From the NCBI GenBank assembly GCA_034359265.1, contig CP136895.1, positions 45,340,001 to 45,404,000 on the forward strand: a stretch of 64,000 nucleotides of DNA, in the 5' to 3' direction. The notes beneath the pieces were generated by a model that was not told where the DNA came from, searched no databases, and worked only from the letters and a program-made list of their open reading frames with translations. This stretch comes from Canna indica. Taxonomy: Eukaryota > Streptophyta > Magnoliopsida > Zingiberales > Cannaceae. Each line of letters starts with the position of its first letter. Position 1 is the stretch's first letter. Of this stretch, positions 33,016 to 43,928 are shown in pieces. Position numbers and translations under genes: made by a program.

Positions 33016-35400
33016 TTAGGGTTTTCTATAGCATTTAACAATAGCATTTTAAAGAAATGCTATAGTTAAATGACTAAAATTTCAGAGCACGGGTTAAGTC
33101 CCTCCTTTTTTTCCCATCGACAACAAAAAGCCCTGCTCACCCGACAAAACTTCCCTCACTCGACAAAACCCTCAACCCGAGCGTCTGTACACTCCACTCC
33201 CCTTCTTTTCCTCAGGCGACAAAACCCTCAGCCTGCTAATCGCCATCGCTGCTCCAGCCCTTTCTCCTCTCCTCGTCTCTCCTGCTCGCTGAGAGTCCAC
33301 GCCGAAGAAGGCGAAGGGAGAGGGGTGGTCTTGGGATGGATTGTCTCGTACGCCATCGCAATCGCGCATTCGATTGGATTAAAGGGTGCTCGAGCACGAC
33401 ATCGTAGGTAAGCTTTAATTTATAGTAGTTGAAGCAGATCCCCACGAGTTCTTCGAATCCCCGCTCAGATCCTTCTTTTTCCTCCTTTTTCTCTTTCTCC
33501 TGCTCAAGATCCACAGCTTGATTCCTATTCTTCTTCGACATCCCTCCCCTCTTCTTGTCGGCGCCATATAGCTCGGACCTAAATCTAGGGCTTCACTCAG
33601 GTGCCATGGATCGACGCGGCACCAGCCCTAGATTTGGTTTCTCGTCGATCACTCTCCTCCAACTCGTCGCCTTTGTTCATCTCTGGCCTGAAGGGTGTTT
33701 TAATTATTATTACAACATAATTTTACTCTGAAACATGTTCTGAATGTTCTCTTGGTAAATCATGTTAGAAGTCCTTGGTCAGAGATATCAACTAAACACA
33801 TTCTTGAACATCGACATGAATGTGGAGGTGTACATTGGTCTTCTGTTTTACCACCTGACATAGTTTTGGCTGCTCGAGTGATGGTTGCTTCTATTGAAAG
33901 ATGGAAGACTTTTGGGAAGACTTCTAGTCCCTTGGATTATTTAGTAAATGTCTTTGTTCACATTTGAAATTTTGCTTGGTTCTTCAGACATTTGCAGGCA
34001 CATATTAGTTGTCATTGTGACTAATTTAGATTTTATCCTTTTTTGTAGGATTTGGTCAGCAACTATTCTCAAAATTCTCCACTTTATAAGCTAGAGTCGC
34101 ACATTTATGCAATTGTCCTGTTGCACTATTTGCATAAATACTATAATTCAGACTTTCCATTCAGCGGGGTTTCTGCAGGCCAGGTACTATGAAATTTATA
34201 CAATATACCGGAACTTGATTAATACATTGTTTGCTCTCTCTTTTTTGAAATCCTTGGTTTGATAAAATTTAAATGTGTTTGTTGTTCAATCCTTAAATAG
34301 AAATTGTTCACATGATAAGTGCAATGGTTGGTTCCTTTTGTTATTAATATCTTTTTAATATATTTTATGTATAAAATAATATTGAATAACTGCTAATTTA
34401 TTTGTCGCCTCATTGTTTCTGTGTGTGATACATGCATTCTTGAGAGCAGCTTAACAATCCATTTGCTTCCAGCCTTCCATATGAAGTGATGTTTATGCAC
34501 ATGAATATTTTATGCCACATATACCGTTCTTAAGCTTCTTTCTATTGTTGCAGTTGATTTTGGTGATATCCCAAGTTAAGGTTAATTCTATGGCAATTGT
34601 CCATATGAAATCAATATATCAGGATGAGGCTTTGAGGAACTGTTCCAAGCTTTCTACATTTGAAAATTATAATACTCAAAGCACTGAACAGGTTTGTGGG
34701 TTAAGTGGGCCCTTTATGATTATCATGTTCTGCTATTTTATGTGTTCAATTATCATAATCTTACTAATTATCTGTTACATATGCTCACTTGATAACTGTA
34801 AATTATTTATCCTTGCAGTCACCATTCTACTAATTGAAGTACCCCACAGTATTTGCATATTATCATAAAGTGTTCATTCCATATGACGTTTGAAGAATTG
34901 CTTTAATTTGTTGTATATTTGCTACTTTGCTCTACTAGAGGTGCCAAATGTGCTATCAATGAAAGTTAGTGTTATTAGGTGGAGATTGGTGAAAAAAAGA
35001 GTTGGATCTAGTCAAGATAAACCACCGTCAAGATACTTTGCCCCACGGTATTTCTTTGTATCTTTAATTTTCATATGCTTAATATAGAACCATTATAGAT
35101 TAATCCTTCATTTTGACAATAGTTATTAGCCTAATGATTGAGCATGACTGTTTATAAATATATATTGTCAATGAATTTAGTCTAGGATATTGTAATTGGT
35201 GTAGAGCAAGAGCAGCACTCGTTCCAATGCAATTGCTCAAGCTATTCAGAATTGAACCACTACAGTAATTGGCTACTAAGTTATCATATACATATTGAAT
35301 ATAGGAGACAGGTCAGGCTGCTATTTTAATTCTATTTTGTCCTTTCTTCTGCTTATTTTAATTTATAAAATATCATTGTAGTATCTGTGGTTGCTTGTTT
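33016..35400 (+). other. Host-like region with exon/intron texture, gene not identified
   Basis: A small hairpin (CTATAGCATT with AATGCTATAG, about 33029-33061) precedes a GC-rich, CT-rich stretch (33100-33405) ending at a good donor CGTAG/GTAAGC. Exon-like open segments with splice-like borders follow: near 33745-33950 (HECGGVHWSSVLPPD, ARVMVASIERWKTFGKTSSP), 34051-34182 (NSPLYKLESHIYAIVLLHY, ending CCAG/GTACTA), and a shorter one near 34935-35050 (RYFAPRY). They look like parts of a real protein gene, but I do not recognise the family and no full gene is assembled. They could be pieces of a degenerate gene or fragments captured by a transposon. Confidence 0.4.
34163..34394 (+). repeat. 232-bp inverted duplication, left arm
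   Basis: It matches the reverse complement of 36374-36605 at all but about two positions (34165 and one C/T in a pyrimidine run near 34246). It starts inside an exon-like segment and continues past a CCAG/GTACTATG donor into intron-like sequence, so this arm looks like the original copy. Confidence 0.9.
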
Positions 35401-35424
35401 TTAATCTTTTGACAACTTTTCTAG

Positions 35425-36067
35425 CTGAGGATGCTTGCTTCCTGGTAAACTGGCTGAAAAGATTCTCACGGTACCAATCCCATGACTTCTACTTAGCAGG
35501 AGAAAGCTATGCAGGTAAATTATAATGACAAAATTCTCTAGTTCAAATTCACAGCTCAAAGAAATTGAAAGAGAATTTAGTACCTTCAATCATCAGAACA
35601 TAATTAGTTAGCTTTGGTAGAGCTGAAAAAGTCCCACGTACAGTCTATCCAATAAAAGTACTGGTCATATCTTGTTAGGTAAATTCAAAAGGGAGCTTTG
35701 AAAATAAGTTCACATCTAAAATGCACAAGAATCCACAAACTTATCTCACTGTCATAAGAAAAGCTTGCTCATCTTAGCATGCGAAGTGAGGGCAACTTGT
35801 CCATCTGTCTACTGTCCCATTTCATATCGGATCACTTTTGAGATTCTAGTAGTAGTATGGGGGATAATTTTTGCATCTTCTTTCTACCATTCACACTTTA
35901 CAAGATTTTTTTTTCCGAGGAAAATATAATGGTGTGATTTATTTTTTTACTCTTTTGTTGTAGGTCACTATGTGCCCCAGTTAGCTGAACTTGTGTATGA
36001 CCGCAACAAAGACACAAAGAACTACCCACACATCAACTTAAAAGGCTTCATTGTGATGACCAAATAA
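35425..36067 (+). pseudogene. Serine carboxypeptidase-like (SCPL) gene fragment
   Basis: Two exons are clear. Exon 35425-35514 reads [28 protein letters not shown] and ends at a GTAAAT donor. The intron ends TTGTTGTAG, and exon 35964-36067 continues [16 protein letters not shown] and [14 protein letters not shown] contains the nucleophile serine of the peptidase S10 family, and the [10 protein letters not shown] join is the normal SCPL order. After GFIV the usual GNA is replaced by MTK and a stop. The signal peptide, oxyanion residues and the Asp and His of the triad are all missing. It is a broken fragment of about 65 residues out of the ~450 usual for the family. It sits between the two arms of the 232-bp inverted duplication. 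Confidence 0.85.
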
Positions 36068-36155
36068 CTTACAAAGATCACTAGTAAAAGTTGGATAATA
36101 TTTGCCTTCATATATAAACTATATATTCATTCAGTACTATATTCAATCAATGAAC

Positions 36156-36330
36156 TTCGTTTTCACTCCTTTAATTAAGTCTTCATAGTCTATTCATTCA
36201 GTTTATTTTGTTTTGACTAAGTTTTCATTGACTTACAGTAAATTTTGCTTTCACTCCTTTAAGTCTTGATAGACTATTCGTTCAGTATATTTTGCTTTGA
36301 CTAAGTTTCATGGACTATTCATTCATTGCA
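36156..36330. repeat. Two-copy direct repeat in AT-rich sequence
   Basis: TTTCACTCCTTTAA, AGTCTTCATAGTCTATTC and TTTGTTTTGACTAAGTTT recur about 85 bp later with small changes. The surrounding 36068-36373 is AT-rich and shows no gene. Confidence 0.65.
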
Positions 36331-36373
36331 TACATTTAATACATTTAAGGTATATAGATTGGGTCTATATATA

Positions 36374-36605
36374 AGCAGTTATTCAATATTATTTTATACA
36401 TAAAATATATTAAAAAGATATTAATAACAAAAGGAACCAACCATTGCACTTATCATGTGAACAATTTCTATTTAAGGATTGAACAACAAACACATTTAAA
36501 TTTTATCAAACCAAGGATTTCAAAAAAAAGAGAGCAAACAATGTATTAATCAAGTTCCGGTATATTGTATAAATTTCATAGTACCTGGCCTGCAGAAACC
36601 CCACT
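36374..36605 (-). repeat. 232-bp inverted duplication, right arm
   Basis: This is the nearly identical reverse complement of 34163-34394. It ends abruptly against Tat-type gypsy integrase sequence at 36606. High identity across both exon-like and intron-like DNA means the duplication is recent or kept alike by gene conversion. Confidence 0.9.
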
Positions 36606-37095
36606 AGGCCAAAGAGCTACCCGAGGTGCTATGGCGCTGCAACCTAACTGTCCAATCATCCACTCAAGAAACTCCTTACAAGCTTGTATATGGAACAGAG
36701 ACCATGGTCCCCGACGAGATCGCAAAGCCCAGCCTCTGCAAAGCAATCTTTGATGAACAAGGCAACTCGAAAGACCGACAGACCGAGCTCGACCTCGTCG
36801 AGGAAGAATGTGAGTTCGCCAAAGTCAGGGAGGAAGCCATGAAACTCAGGATAGCTTGGAAGTAGGACAAACACGTCAGCCCGAGAAACTTCAAAGAGGG
36901 AGATCTGGTACTAAGAAATATCGAACCTTAGAGAAAGCCAACTGGGGAAGGGAAGCTTGCCCCGAACTAGGAAGGCCCATATAGGATCATCAAAGACGTC
37001 GAAAAGGGAACTTACAAAATTGCTGAACTATTCGAACGCGAACTCCCACGAATGTGAAACGCGGACTCCCTGTAGGTCTACCACTTCCCTTAAAC
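36606..37095 (+). pseudogene. Tat-lineage gypsy integrase C-terminal fragment
   Basis: Over 490 bp, with a few stops, the frame reads AKELPEVLWRCNLT, STQETPYKLVYGTETMVP, EIAKPSLCKAIFDEQGN, NFKEGDLVLRNIEP, GKLAPN, GPYRIIKDVEKGTYKI, and a closing NADSL. Those are the conserved marks of the Tat/Ogre-type integrase end (STGETPF-L-YGTEAVIP, GKLAPNWEGPY, WNA-HLR). The upstream pol is absent, cut exactly at the inverted-duplication arm. Confidence 0.85.
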
Positions 37096-39640
37096 TATAA
37101 ATGGTCGGTGTACTCTATTTCCTTCATTGCAGTTTTCTCCCATAGGGTTTTCCCTCTAAAAGGTTTTAATGAGGCACATCACTCGGTGGGGCTCAATGTA
37201 CTATTATTATTTGACAGTTATTCAATAATACTGCTCTCCTTTTTTCCACATCTTTTTGTGTCCACATTGTCTACGGCTATTTTCATAGCACACAACGAAG
37301 GAACTCTCATGATCCCGCGATAGGCACACTGCCAGACAACAGCGATCACTCCTACCCTGCGCGGTGCATCAATCCTTCTCAACCTCGAGCATGGTCCTCA
37401 AACCTTAGTCATCATTATCGAGCTCATGTGCTCTCAAAGACCCGAAGTGCGCTCTTTATGAGCTCATTCAACACTTAGTCTGGTCCTTGGCCCTAAATGC
37501 GGACTCCAACTCAAATGAGTCTGGCTAGCTCTAAATGAGCACACCTCATGCGTGGTCCTACTGTGAGCTCGGCTTGACTTCAAGCGTGGTCCTTGGCCCT
37601 AAATGCGGCCTCCAACTCCTATGAGTTCTACTCGCTCTAAATGAGCACAATGATCCAAAGCGCACACCTCACGAGCTTGATCTTTATCGAGTATGGTCCT
37701 CGACCTCAGCGCCACTACTTACGGCCTCAATGCACTTGATGACCTGGGTCCGACTCCCTCAACAACCCAAAGCGCGCTCCTCACAAGCTTGATTTTCTTT
37801 GAGTTTGGACCTCGTCCTCAGTCATCACCGTCTCTGGGCCTCGCGCCCACAACAACCTGAAGCACGCTCCTCTCGAGCTAGGTTTTCACCAAGTCTAGTC
37901 CTCAGCCTCAATTGATGTCATCTCCGGGCCTAACGCCCTTAACAACCTAAAGCGCGCTCCTCGCAAGCTCGGTTTTCACTGCGTTTGGTCCCCGACCCTA
38001 GCACCGCCACTCTCGGCCCCAGTGCCTCTATTGCCGAGCTCGAACATCTTCGAGGGGAGCCAACAACTACCAAATAGATAATCCTAACCTCAATTTCATT
38101 TTGGGCAGGAATCCACGCTCGACTTCAACAGAATTAGCCGACCATACAACGTTGGCAACATCCGACATATGGCTAAGAGAAGGACGAACAACTCAACCAA
38201 AGGCAAAAGCCACAAGAAAGAGTTATCACGAAACATGAATTTGCTCTTATATTCATAAAGCCCACGAAGGGGAGTTATACATTCACAGACCCACAACGAG
38301 GAAATATACAATGGAGAAATGAGTTACTAAAATATATATTCAACAAAGAAAAACCATCGGAGAGGAAAATGCTCCAATGAATGAGCACACCCCCTCCGAA
38401 GACAATCACATATGATGACTTCCCGGGAGGTTGAGGAGTTTAAGACCAGACTCTAACCACCCACAGTTCTGCAATACCTGGCTGAATTGGCCAAGAAGTG
38501 TTGATGGTGGAGTGAGGGAGGCCAATGTAGAGGAGGACGGCGAATGGTCGCAGACGCTCAGGCTCACTCCTCAAAACTCAAGCAGGGAGTTTGCGTAAGC
38601 CCCGCCGTGCGGATCTACCTTAGTCCACCTACAGCGGGTACTTGTAAATCTGCACCCAGCACCTACTGCTAGCCTCCCGTCATATCCTCATAAGCTCAGC
38701 GGTACGAATCCATAATGATCTCTAACCTACTCACTACTAGCCCAAGACTGATTCCCGGAGGAGCAAAGACTCACAGCACCTCCCAATTCATGAAGAAACT
38801 CATACACGCAGAAAGAAGAAGAAGCACAAGCTTTTACACACCCAGGAAGGGCTGCTCCCTCGTAATGATCGTTGGCCACTACTCCACTAACGGAGCCACG
38901 CCTGTCAATCGGCGGCATGCACTCGAGTGACTTTGAAACTGACAACCATTTCTCCGATCATAATTACCCCATATTAGAATTAAAGAGGCGCTCTTTCCTC
39001 CACACAATCGCCACATTTATGGCTGAAATCGAAGAGTCAAGGAGCGACGAAACTGATGCATACTGAGGTCTCCCAATCCAGCGCATTAGCCAAGGAAGGA
39101 ACCATGCCAATGTTCATATATTAGACCGGGGTCAAAAGTCGACGCACGAGCCCGACATGAAGGCCTCGGACTTTGACCAAGCTCGGGGCTTTGGATTAGG
39201 CCCAGAAGCGCCCATACTCATGAACCAAACTCAAGTCGAGTCATACAGGGCTCCACCCGTCCATAAAAGGGCACCTGTGTCCAAATTAATTAATAGATAT
39301 TTGACAGTAATAAACCTGACATCTTCAGGATTAGCCTTGACCCATTCTGAGCATATCCCCAAGAGATCGAGAGAGGTATCATCGTCTTAGTCATCCCTTA
39401 TCCTGCACTATAAACATGCACGACGTAGATCATGTACACAACTTCATTCCAATTTCATACCTACCACATGGAATACTTTTTTACTTGAGCGTCGGAGTGT
39501 CATTGCAGGTCCTCCCGTTGGAGCTGCACCAGACTAGGAGACGCACATGACTGCATGACCCCGACTTCAGGCAAGAACAAGAACAGTTGGTATTATTATA
39601 AAATTATCAACTGATTTTATATTAAATAGCTGACTAATTT
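37096..39640 (+). mobile_element. Tat-type 3' untranslated repeats and LTR
   Basis: Directly after integrase, about 37380-38050 carries imperfect tandem units of roughly 60-100 bp with AAGCGCGCTCCTC-CAAGCT, TTTTCACTGAGT-TGGTCC and GGCCT-GCGCC-AACAACC motifs. Such arrays are known from the 3' region of Tat/Ogre elements. Beyond about 38400 the sequence looks like LTR: a TATA-like CACTATAAACATGC (39408-39421), a downstream ACTTGAGCGTCGGAGTG block and GCAGGTCC. Exact LTR borders are not visible to me. Small open frames in this stretch have no known domain. 39641-39710 is unassigned. Confidence 0.6.
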
Positions 39641-39958
39641 TTCATACTTCCTGCTTCTAAATTTTACTTCTCCCTCTCTCTTTTTTAATTCATACGTAGA
39701 TCTGCTGGGTTTTTTTTTTTGAAAGAAAGAAATCCTGTAATATTATTCAAGAGAATGGAAGGATAACATGATATAGAGGTGGGGGAGAGGAAAAAGATTA
39801 GAAACAAACAGGAACATTAACAAAAATAAGTACAATAAACATGAAGCAAGCCCAGGTAACAACTGAAAGAACCATTACAATTCACCAAGACAAGTAGAGC
39901 AACGAGTAAAGTAGCATGCAGCCGCTGCTGCCAACGACTGCCGAGGATAAATTTTTTG

Positions 39959-42840
39959 CTAGAAAACACGCAAGTTACGTTTGAACCACACGAACCAAAA
40001 CCAAATCAGAGAAAGCCGCGCCCTAGATCTGAGCCATTTCGAGTTGGGTCTCCAGAATCCCGAAGGCGAAAGAAGAGGAGTAAAGTCCAAATGTAGACAC
40101 TCCTGGAAGCAGTGCCAGCCATCCAAAGTGTATTCGCAAGCATTACACAAATGTAAATGAGTTTCCCTGTATTTCTCACAAAGCAAACATATCTCATCCA
40201 AAGCAATCCCCCATCTCGCAAGCCAATCTCTAGTGAGCAAGCGTCTCTTGAACCAGATCCATCCAAAAATAAATATTTTTTGATGCAGTTTGCATTTCTG
40301 AGTGATCGAGAAGAAGATATTAGTGACTCCTTTGAAGGTGAGGAGGTGATACAAGCTGTTGGTAGTGAACAAACCAGAGCTGGACCAATTCCAAGAGACA
40401 CTGTCAAGACCAGAAGAATATTTCACGCGCTCCAGATCATGAAGAAAGGAGATTAAACACTTCACATCTACTAGAGAAGAAAAGGAGATATTCCATCCTT
40501 GAAAGTTTTCGGAGGAATTGAGCAAACGAACCTCATAAATGGTACAGTTTTTACGCACAGATAGGGAGAATAAACTTGGATACTTCTCAGCCAAACTGCA
40601 GCCAAATACCCACTTGTCAGTCCAAAGCTGAACCATACGACCATCTCCAATGTGATGACAAATGCACAAAAGCATCAACTCGAAGAAGTTTTTAAGCTCT
40701 CTCCAGACATGAGAAGCTTTCCTAAAGAAAGAGGGTGCAGACCAGCCACTAAAATTTTCATATAAGTGCACCATAATTCGAACCCAAAGAAACTCAGGAT
40801 CATGCAATACTTTCCAAATCCAAGAACTGAGTCTGGCACGATTATGCTCCTTAAGGTCAAGCACCCCCAGTCCGCCACCCCTAAGATCAGAATTGATACA
40901 CTGCCAGCTTACAAGGCAGTTGCCATGGGGAGGGATCATCTCGGTCGGACCAAAAGAAGTTGCGTCGTCTTCTGTTAATCAATTTAATGACCCATCCCGG
41001 AGCTTTGTACAAAGAGAGCAAATAGGTTGTTGTACTTGAGATGGAACTGTTGATTAAGGTTAATCTTCCTGCACGAGATAATAATTTGTCTTGCCAAGAA
41101 CATAATTTGGCATCTAAACGTGATATCAACTGTAACTAGTCTTCTTTCTTCAACTTACCAATGTTTAAGGGTAGGCCGAGATAGCGCATCAGAAAGGGAG
41201 AGGCTTTGCAGCCCAAAACTCCAGCCGTGCGTTCCACCACTTCAAGGTTACCAATGAGGCTGGTAGTGGTAGACTTGTTGACGTTAATACGTAGACCAGA
41301 AGGTAACTCGAAACATCTCAAGAGCAAGAGCAAATTTCGAAGACAAGCATTACTCATTTTATAGAAGATAATTAGATCATCGACAAATAGGAAATGGGAC
41401 ACTCCACCCGGAATACGATGATCCAAGACCCCTTCAATAAGATTGCTATCCACGGCCAAGTTGATTAAACGAGATAAACAATCCAGAGTGAGGTTGAAGA
41501 TAAAAGGCGAGAGTGGGTTCCCTTATCTCACCCTCGACTTGTGACGAAACGATAAGCTCTTAGTGTCATTGACAAGAAAAGAAGACTCAGCATTCAGAAT
41601 ATTCTCAATCCAGCCTCTCCACTTGAGTGAGAAACCCCTAGCTGCGAGCATATCCATAATAAAATTCCATCCAAGCATATCGAACGCCTTCTCAAAATCG
41701 ATCTTGAGTAAAAGGCCATCCTCCCTAGCGAAATTCTTCATGAACGCATGTGGATTAGCACAAATCAAGTTATCAAGGAGTGGTTTAATCCGATTAGACA
41801 ATACTTTGGAGAACAAGTGGATGACAATGCTTTCAAGGCTAATCGACCGGAAGCCCGAAAGTCTTTAACATCGGAGGCACCTTCAATTCCCTCTTAGGGA
41901 TAAATACAATAAAATTGAAGTTGAATCTCCTCAGAGTGCTTGGCGAGAGGTAGATCTCATTAAAGATTAGAAAGAGGTCATCTTTAACAACATCCCAATA
42001 AGAGCGGACAAACTCGGCGGTAAGGCCATCAGGGCCTGAAGCTTTATTGTTCTCAAGGTCATGAAGAGCACCCCGAATTTCATCAATAGAGAAAGGAGAG
42101 TCTAGGACATCTCCATCTGGAATAGAAGGTAGACCGAGAGTCGGCTAGTTAAGCTTCAAGAGTGGCCTCCTATTTGATCCAAGAAGCATCAAATAATAAT
42201 TCATAAAAGCCGACGCAATTTGATCGGTGCTCACTATTAGTGACAATGTGATGAATACAGTTTCTTCTCCTTCTTTGAGATGCCCACTGATGAAAGAATC
42301 TAGAATTTTGATCAACCTCTCTAATTCATTTCGCCTTAGCCCGCTGTCTCCAGTATGCTGCCTCCTAATGATAGATGGTATCAAGATCAGCCTTGGAAGA
42401 AAGCAGAGAAGCCATCTCAAAGGAGTCAAGACCAACGGTATCAGCTTTGCAATTGAGCTTGTTTATCTCAAGCTCAAGAAACTTCTTTCTAGATTTGGTC
42501 ACTTTCCTGCATAAAAGAGCTCATTGAGAAATAGTCTTTCTAAGAAGTTTCCATCTACGAGTCCAGGTGGCAGCGGCAAAGCTGGCGTGGCAATTTTTCG
42601 ACCAAGCGGAAAGAATGATATTGCAGAATGAATTCTTGAGAAGCCAAGAGTTCTCGATGCGGAAGAGAAAATTTGAATGCTTGATCGAAATCCCCACCCG
42701 GAATATGAGAGCATTATAATCCGAGAGCCTACGCTCACCTCCAATTACAACTGCCAATGGGAGAGAGATGGAGGTCGCAAGAGAAATAAGCACACGGTCA
42801 AGCCGTGCGAGGCTAGGAGGATGCTAGTTATTTGACCAAG
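39959..42840 (-). pseudogene. LINE reverse transcriptase and zf-RVT region
   Basis: RT signatures lie in order on the minus strand: VLSNRIKPLLDNLI and LLKIDFEKAFDMLGWNF (41816-41670), GNPLSPFIFNL with a stop just before it (41530), and SHFLFVDDLIIFYKM (near 41390), the FADD box with valine for alanine. Then come GLRINVNKST and RYLGLPLNIG, WQDKLLSRAGRLTLI and a long open stretch 40939-39959 with WTDKWVFGCSL, SWNWSSSGLFTTNSLY and a zf-RVT CLLCEKYRETHLHLC. Frameshifts and stops fall at about 42150, 41520, 41130 and 40950. LINE RT copies its RNA at a nicked target; this copy is dead. Confidence 0.9.
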
Positions 42841-42854
42841 CACTACTAGAAATT

Positions 42855-43135
42855 AGGTCTTCAACAACGGCCGCTCAAACCGTTGTTATTTGCAACGGCC
42901 TTCTTACGGCCGCCAGAGCCGTTGCAGATATGTTGTATCTGCAACGATGTTCTAACGGATACGCAAGCCGTTGCAGATTATTTTAATTATCCGCAACGGC
43001 TTTCGGACGGACACGCGAGCCGTTGCTGATATTATAATTATCAGCAACGGCTTTCTAACGGTCAAGTGAGCCGTCGCTGATGATAACTTATTAGCAACGG
43101 CTTTCTAACGGGCGAGTGAGTCGTTGCTGATAAGT
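42855..43135. repeat. CACTA-3 left subterminal array
   Basis: Facing AGCAACGGC / GCCGTTGC pairs recur every 40-60 bp with TTTCTAACGG cores between. It is nearly the same as the left array of CACTA-4 and the reverse of the right-hand array of CACTA-2. Confidence 0.85.
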
Positions 43136-43387
43136 TTATATAGGGCACCAGTCGCGCTCGACCCTTCTTCCTCCCGCTGCTGCCGCCGCCGCTCCTGCTA
43201 TCGCCTCTCGCCGCCGCCGCCGCTGCCGACGACACCTCTTCCTCCTCTCGCTGCTGCCGACTTGTTCAGGTATGCCTCGCCGGCCGGCCGTCTCTTCCCG
43301 TTGCGGCCGGCGGGAATTAATCCGACCGAAACCCTATTTCTAGGGTTTCGGCCGGTGGCGGTCGGCCGATGGCCGCCGCCGGACCTT

Positions 43388-43454
43388 GTACAGTGGCCGG
43401 ACAGTGTGTCCGGCCACTGTACGCCGGCGCCGGAGTCCACCTGACTCCGGCGCC
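43388..43454. promoter_or_regulatory. Two perfect GC-rich hairpins in the CACTA-3 leader
   Basis: GTACAGTGGCCGGACA (43388-43403) pairs perfectly with TGTCCGGCCACTGTAC (43407-43422) over a 3-base loop. GGCGCCGGAGTC (43426-43437) pairs perfectly with GACTCCGGCGCC (43443-43454) over CACCT. They sit between the GC-rich leader and the minisatellite. The open frames 43124-43444 and 43198-43440 cover this stretch but are low-complexity and not conserved as protein. Confidence 0.88.
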
Positions 43455-43574
43455 AGAATTTATAAATTTATATATAATTGTTTTATTGTTTTATAATTGT
43501 TAATTAATTGTTAATTAATTATTTAGATTAATTGTTTAATTTTTTAGATTAATTATTAGGGTTTAGATTAATTT

Positions 43575-43756
43575 CGGACGCGCGCCGGAATCGTCCACTT
43601 CGGACGCGCGCCGGTATCGTCCACTTCGGACGCGCGCTGGAATCGTCCACTTCAGACGCGCGCCGGAATCATCCACTTCGGACGCGCGCTGGTATCGTCC
43701 ACTACGGACGCGCGCCAGCATCGTCCACTTCGGACGCGCGCTGGAATCGTCCAATA
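43575..43756. repeat. Seven-unit 26-bp minisatellite in the CACTA-3 leader
   Basis: Exactly seven units of CGGACGCGCGCCGG followed by AATCGTCCACTT fill 182 bp with no gaps. Differences between units are single substitutions (GCC/GCT, GAA/GTA/GCA). Each unit carries several CpGs. Confidence 0.93.
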
Positions 43757-43928
43757 TGGACTCGAACGGTCTCGAAACATTTAGAAAATAATCATGCATC
43801 CGACGAGTTCATATGTTTCACGTACGCATCGACGAGTCGGATATGATTTAGCAAAACCTTAGATCCGTTCGGGGATTGTATGTTCATGTAAAAGAAGTAG
43901 ATGATCTTTTATACGATGTACAATTCTT

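Noticed and set aside
33070..33411. Possible 113-codon gene
   Set aside because: Starts in pyrimidine-rich sequence and has no domain. It looks more like a 5' UTR or first exon ending at the GTAAGC donor.
33016..36605. Helitron or Pack-MULE as the carrier of the gene fragments
   Set aside because: No CTRR hairpin end with AT target, and no long terminal inverted repeat with 9-bp duplication, could be shown. The 232-bp inverted repeat has no target duplication.
43575..43756. CRISPR-like regular repeats
   Set aside because: The units are contiguous 26-bp copies with no unique spacers, within a plant transposon leader. This is a minisatellite.
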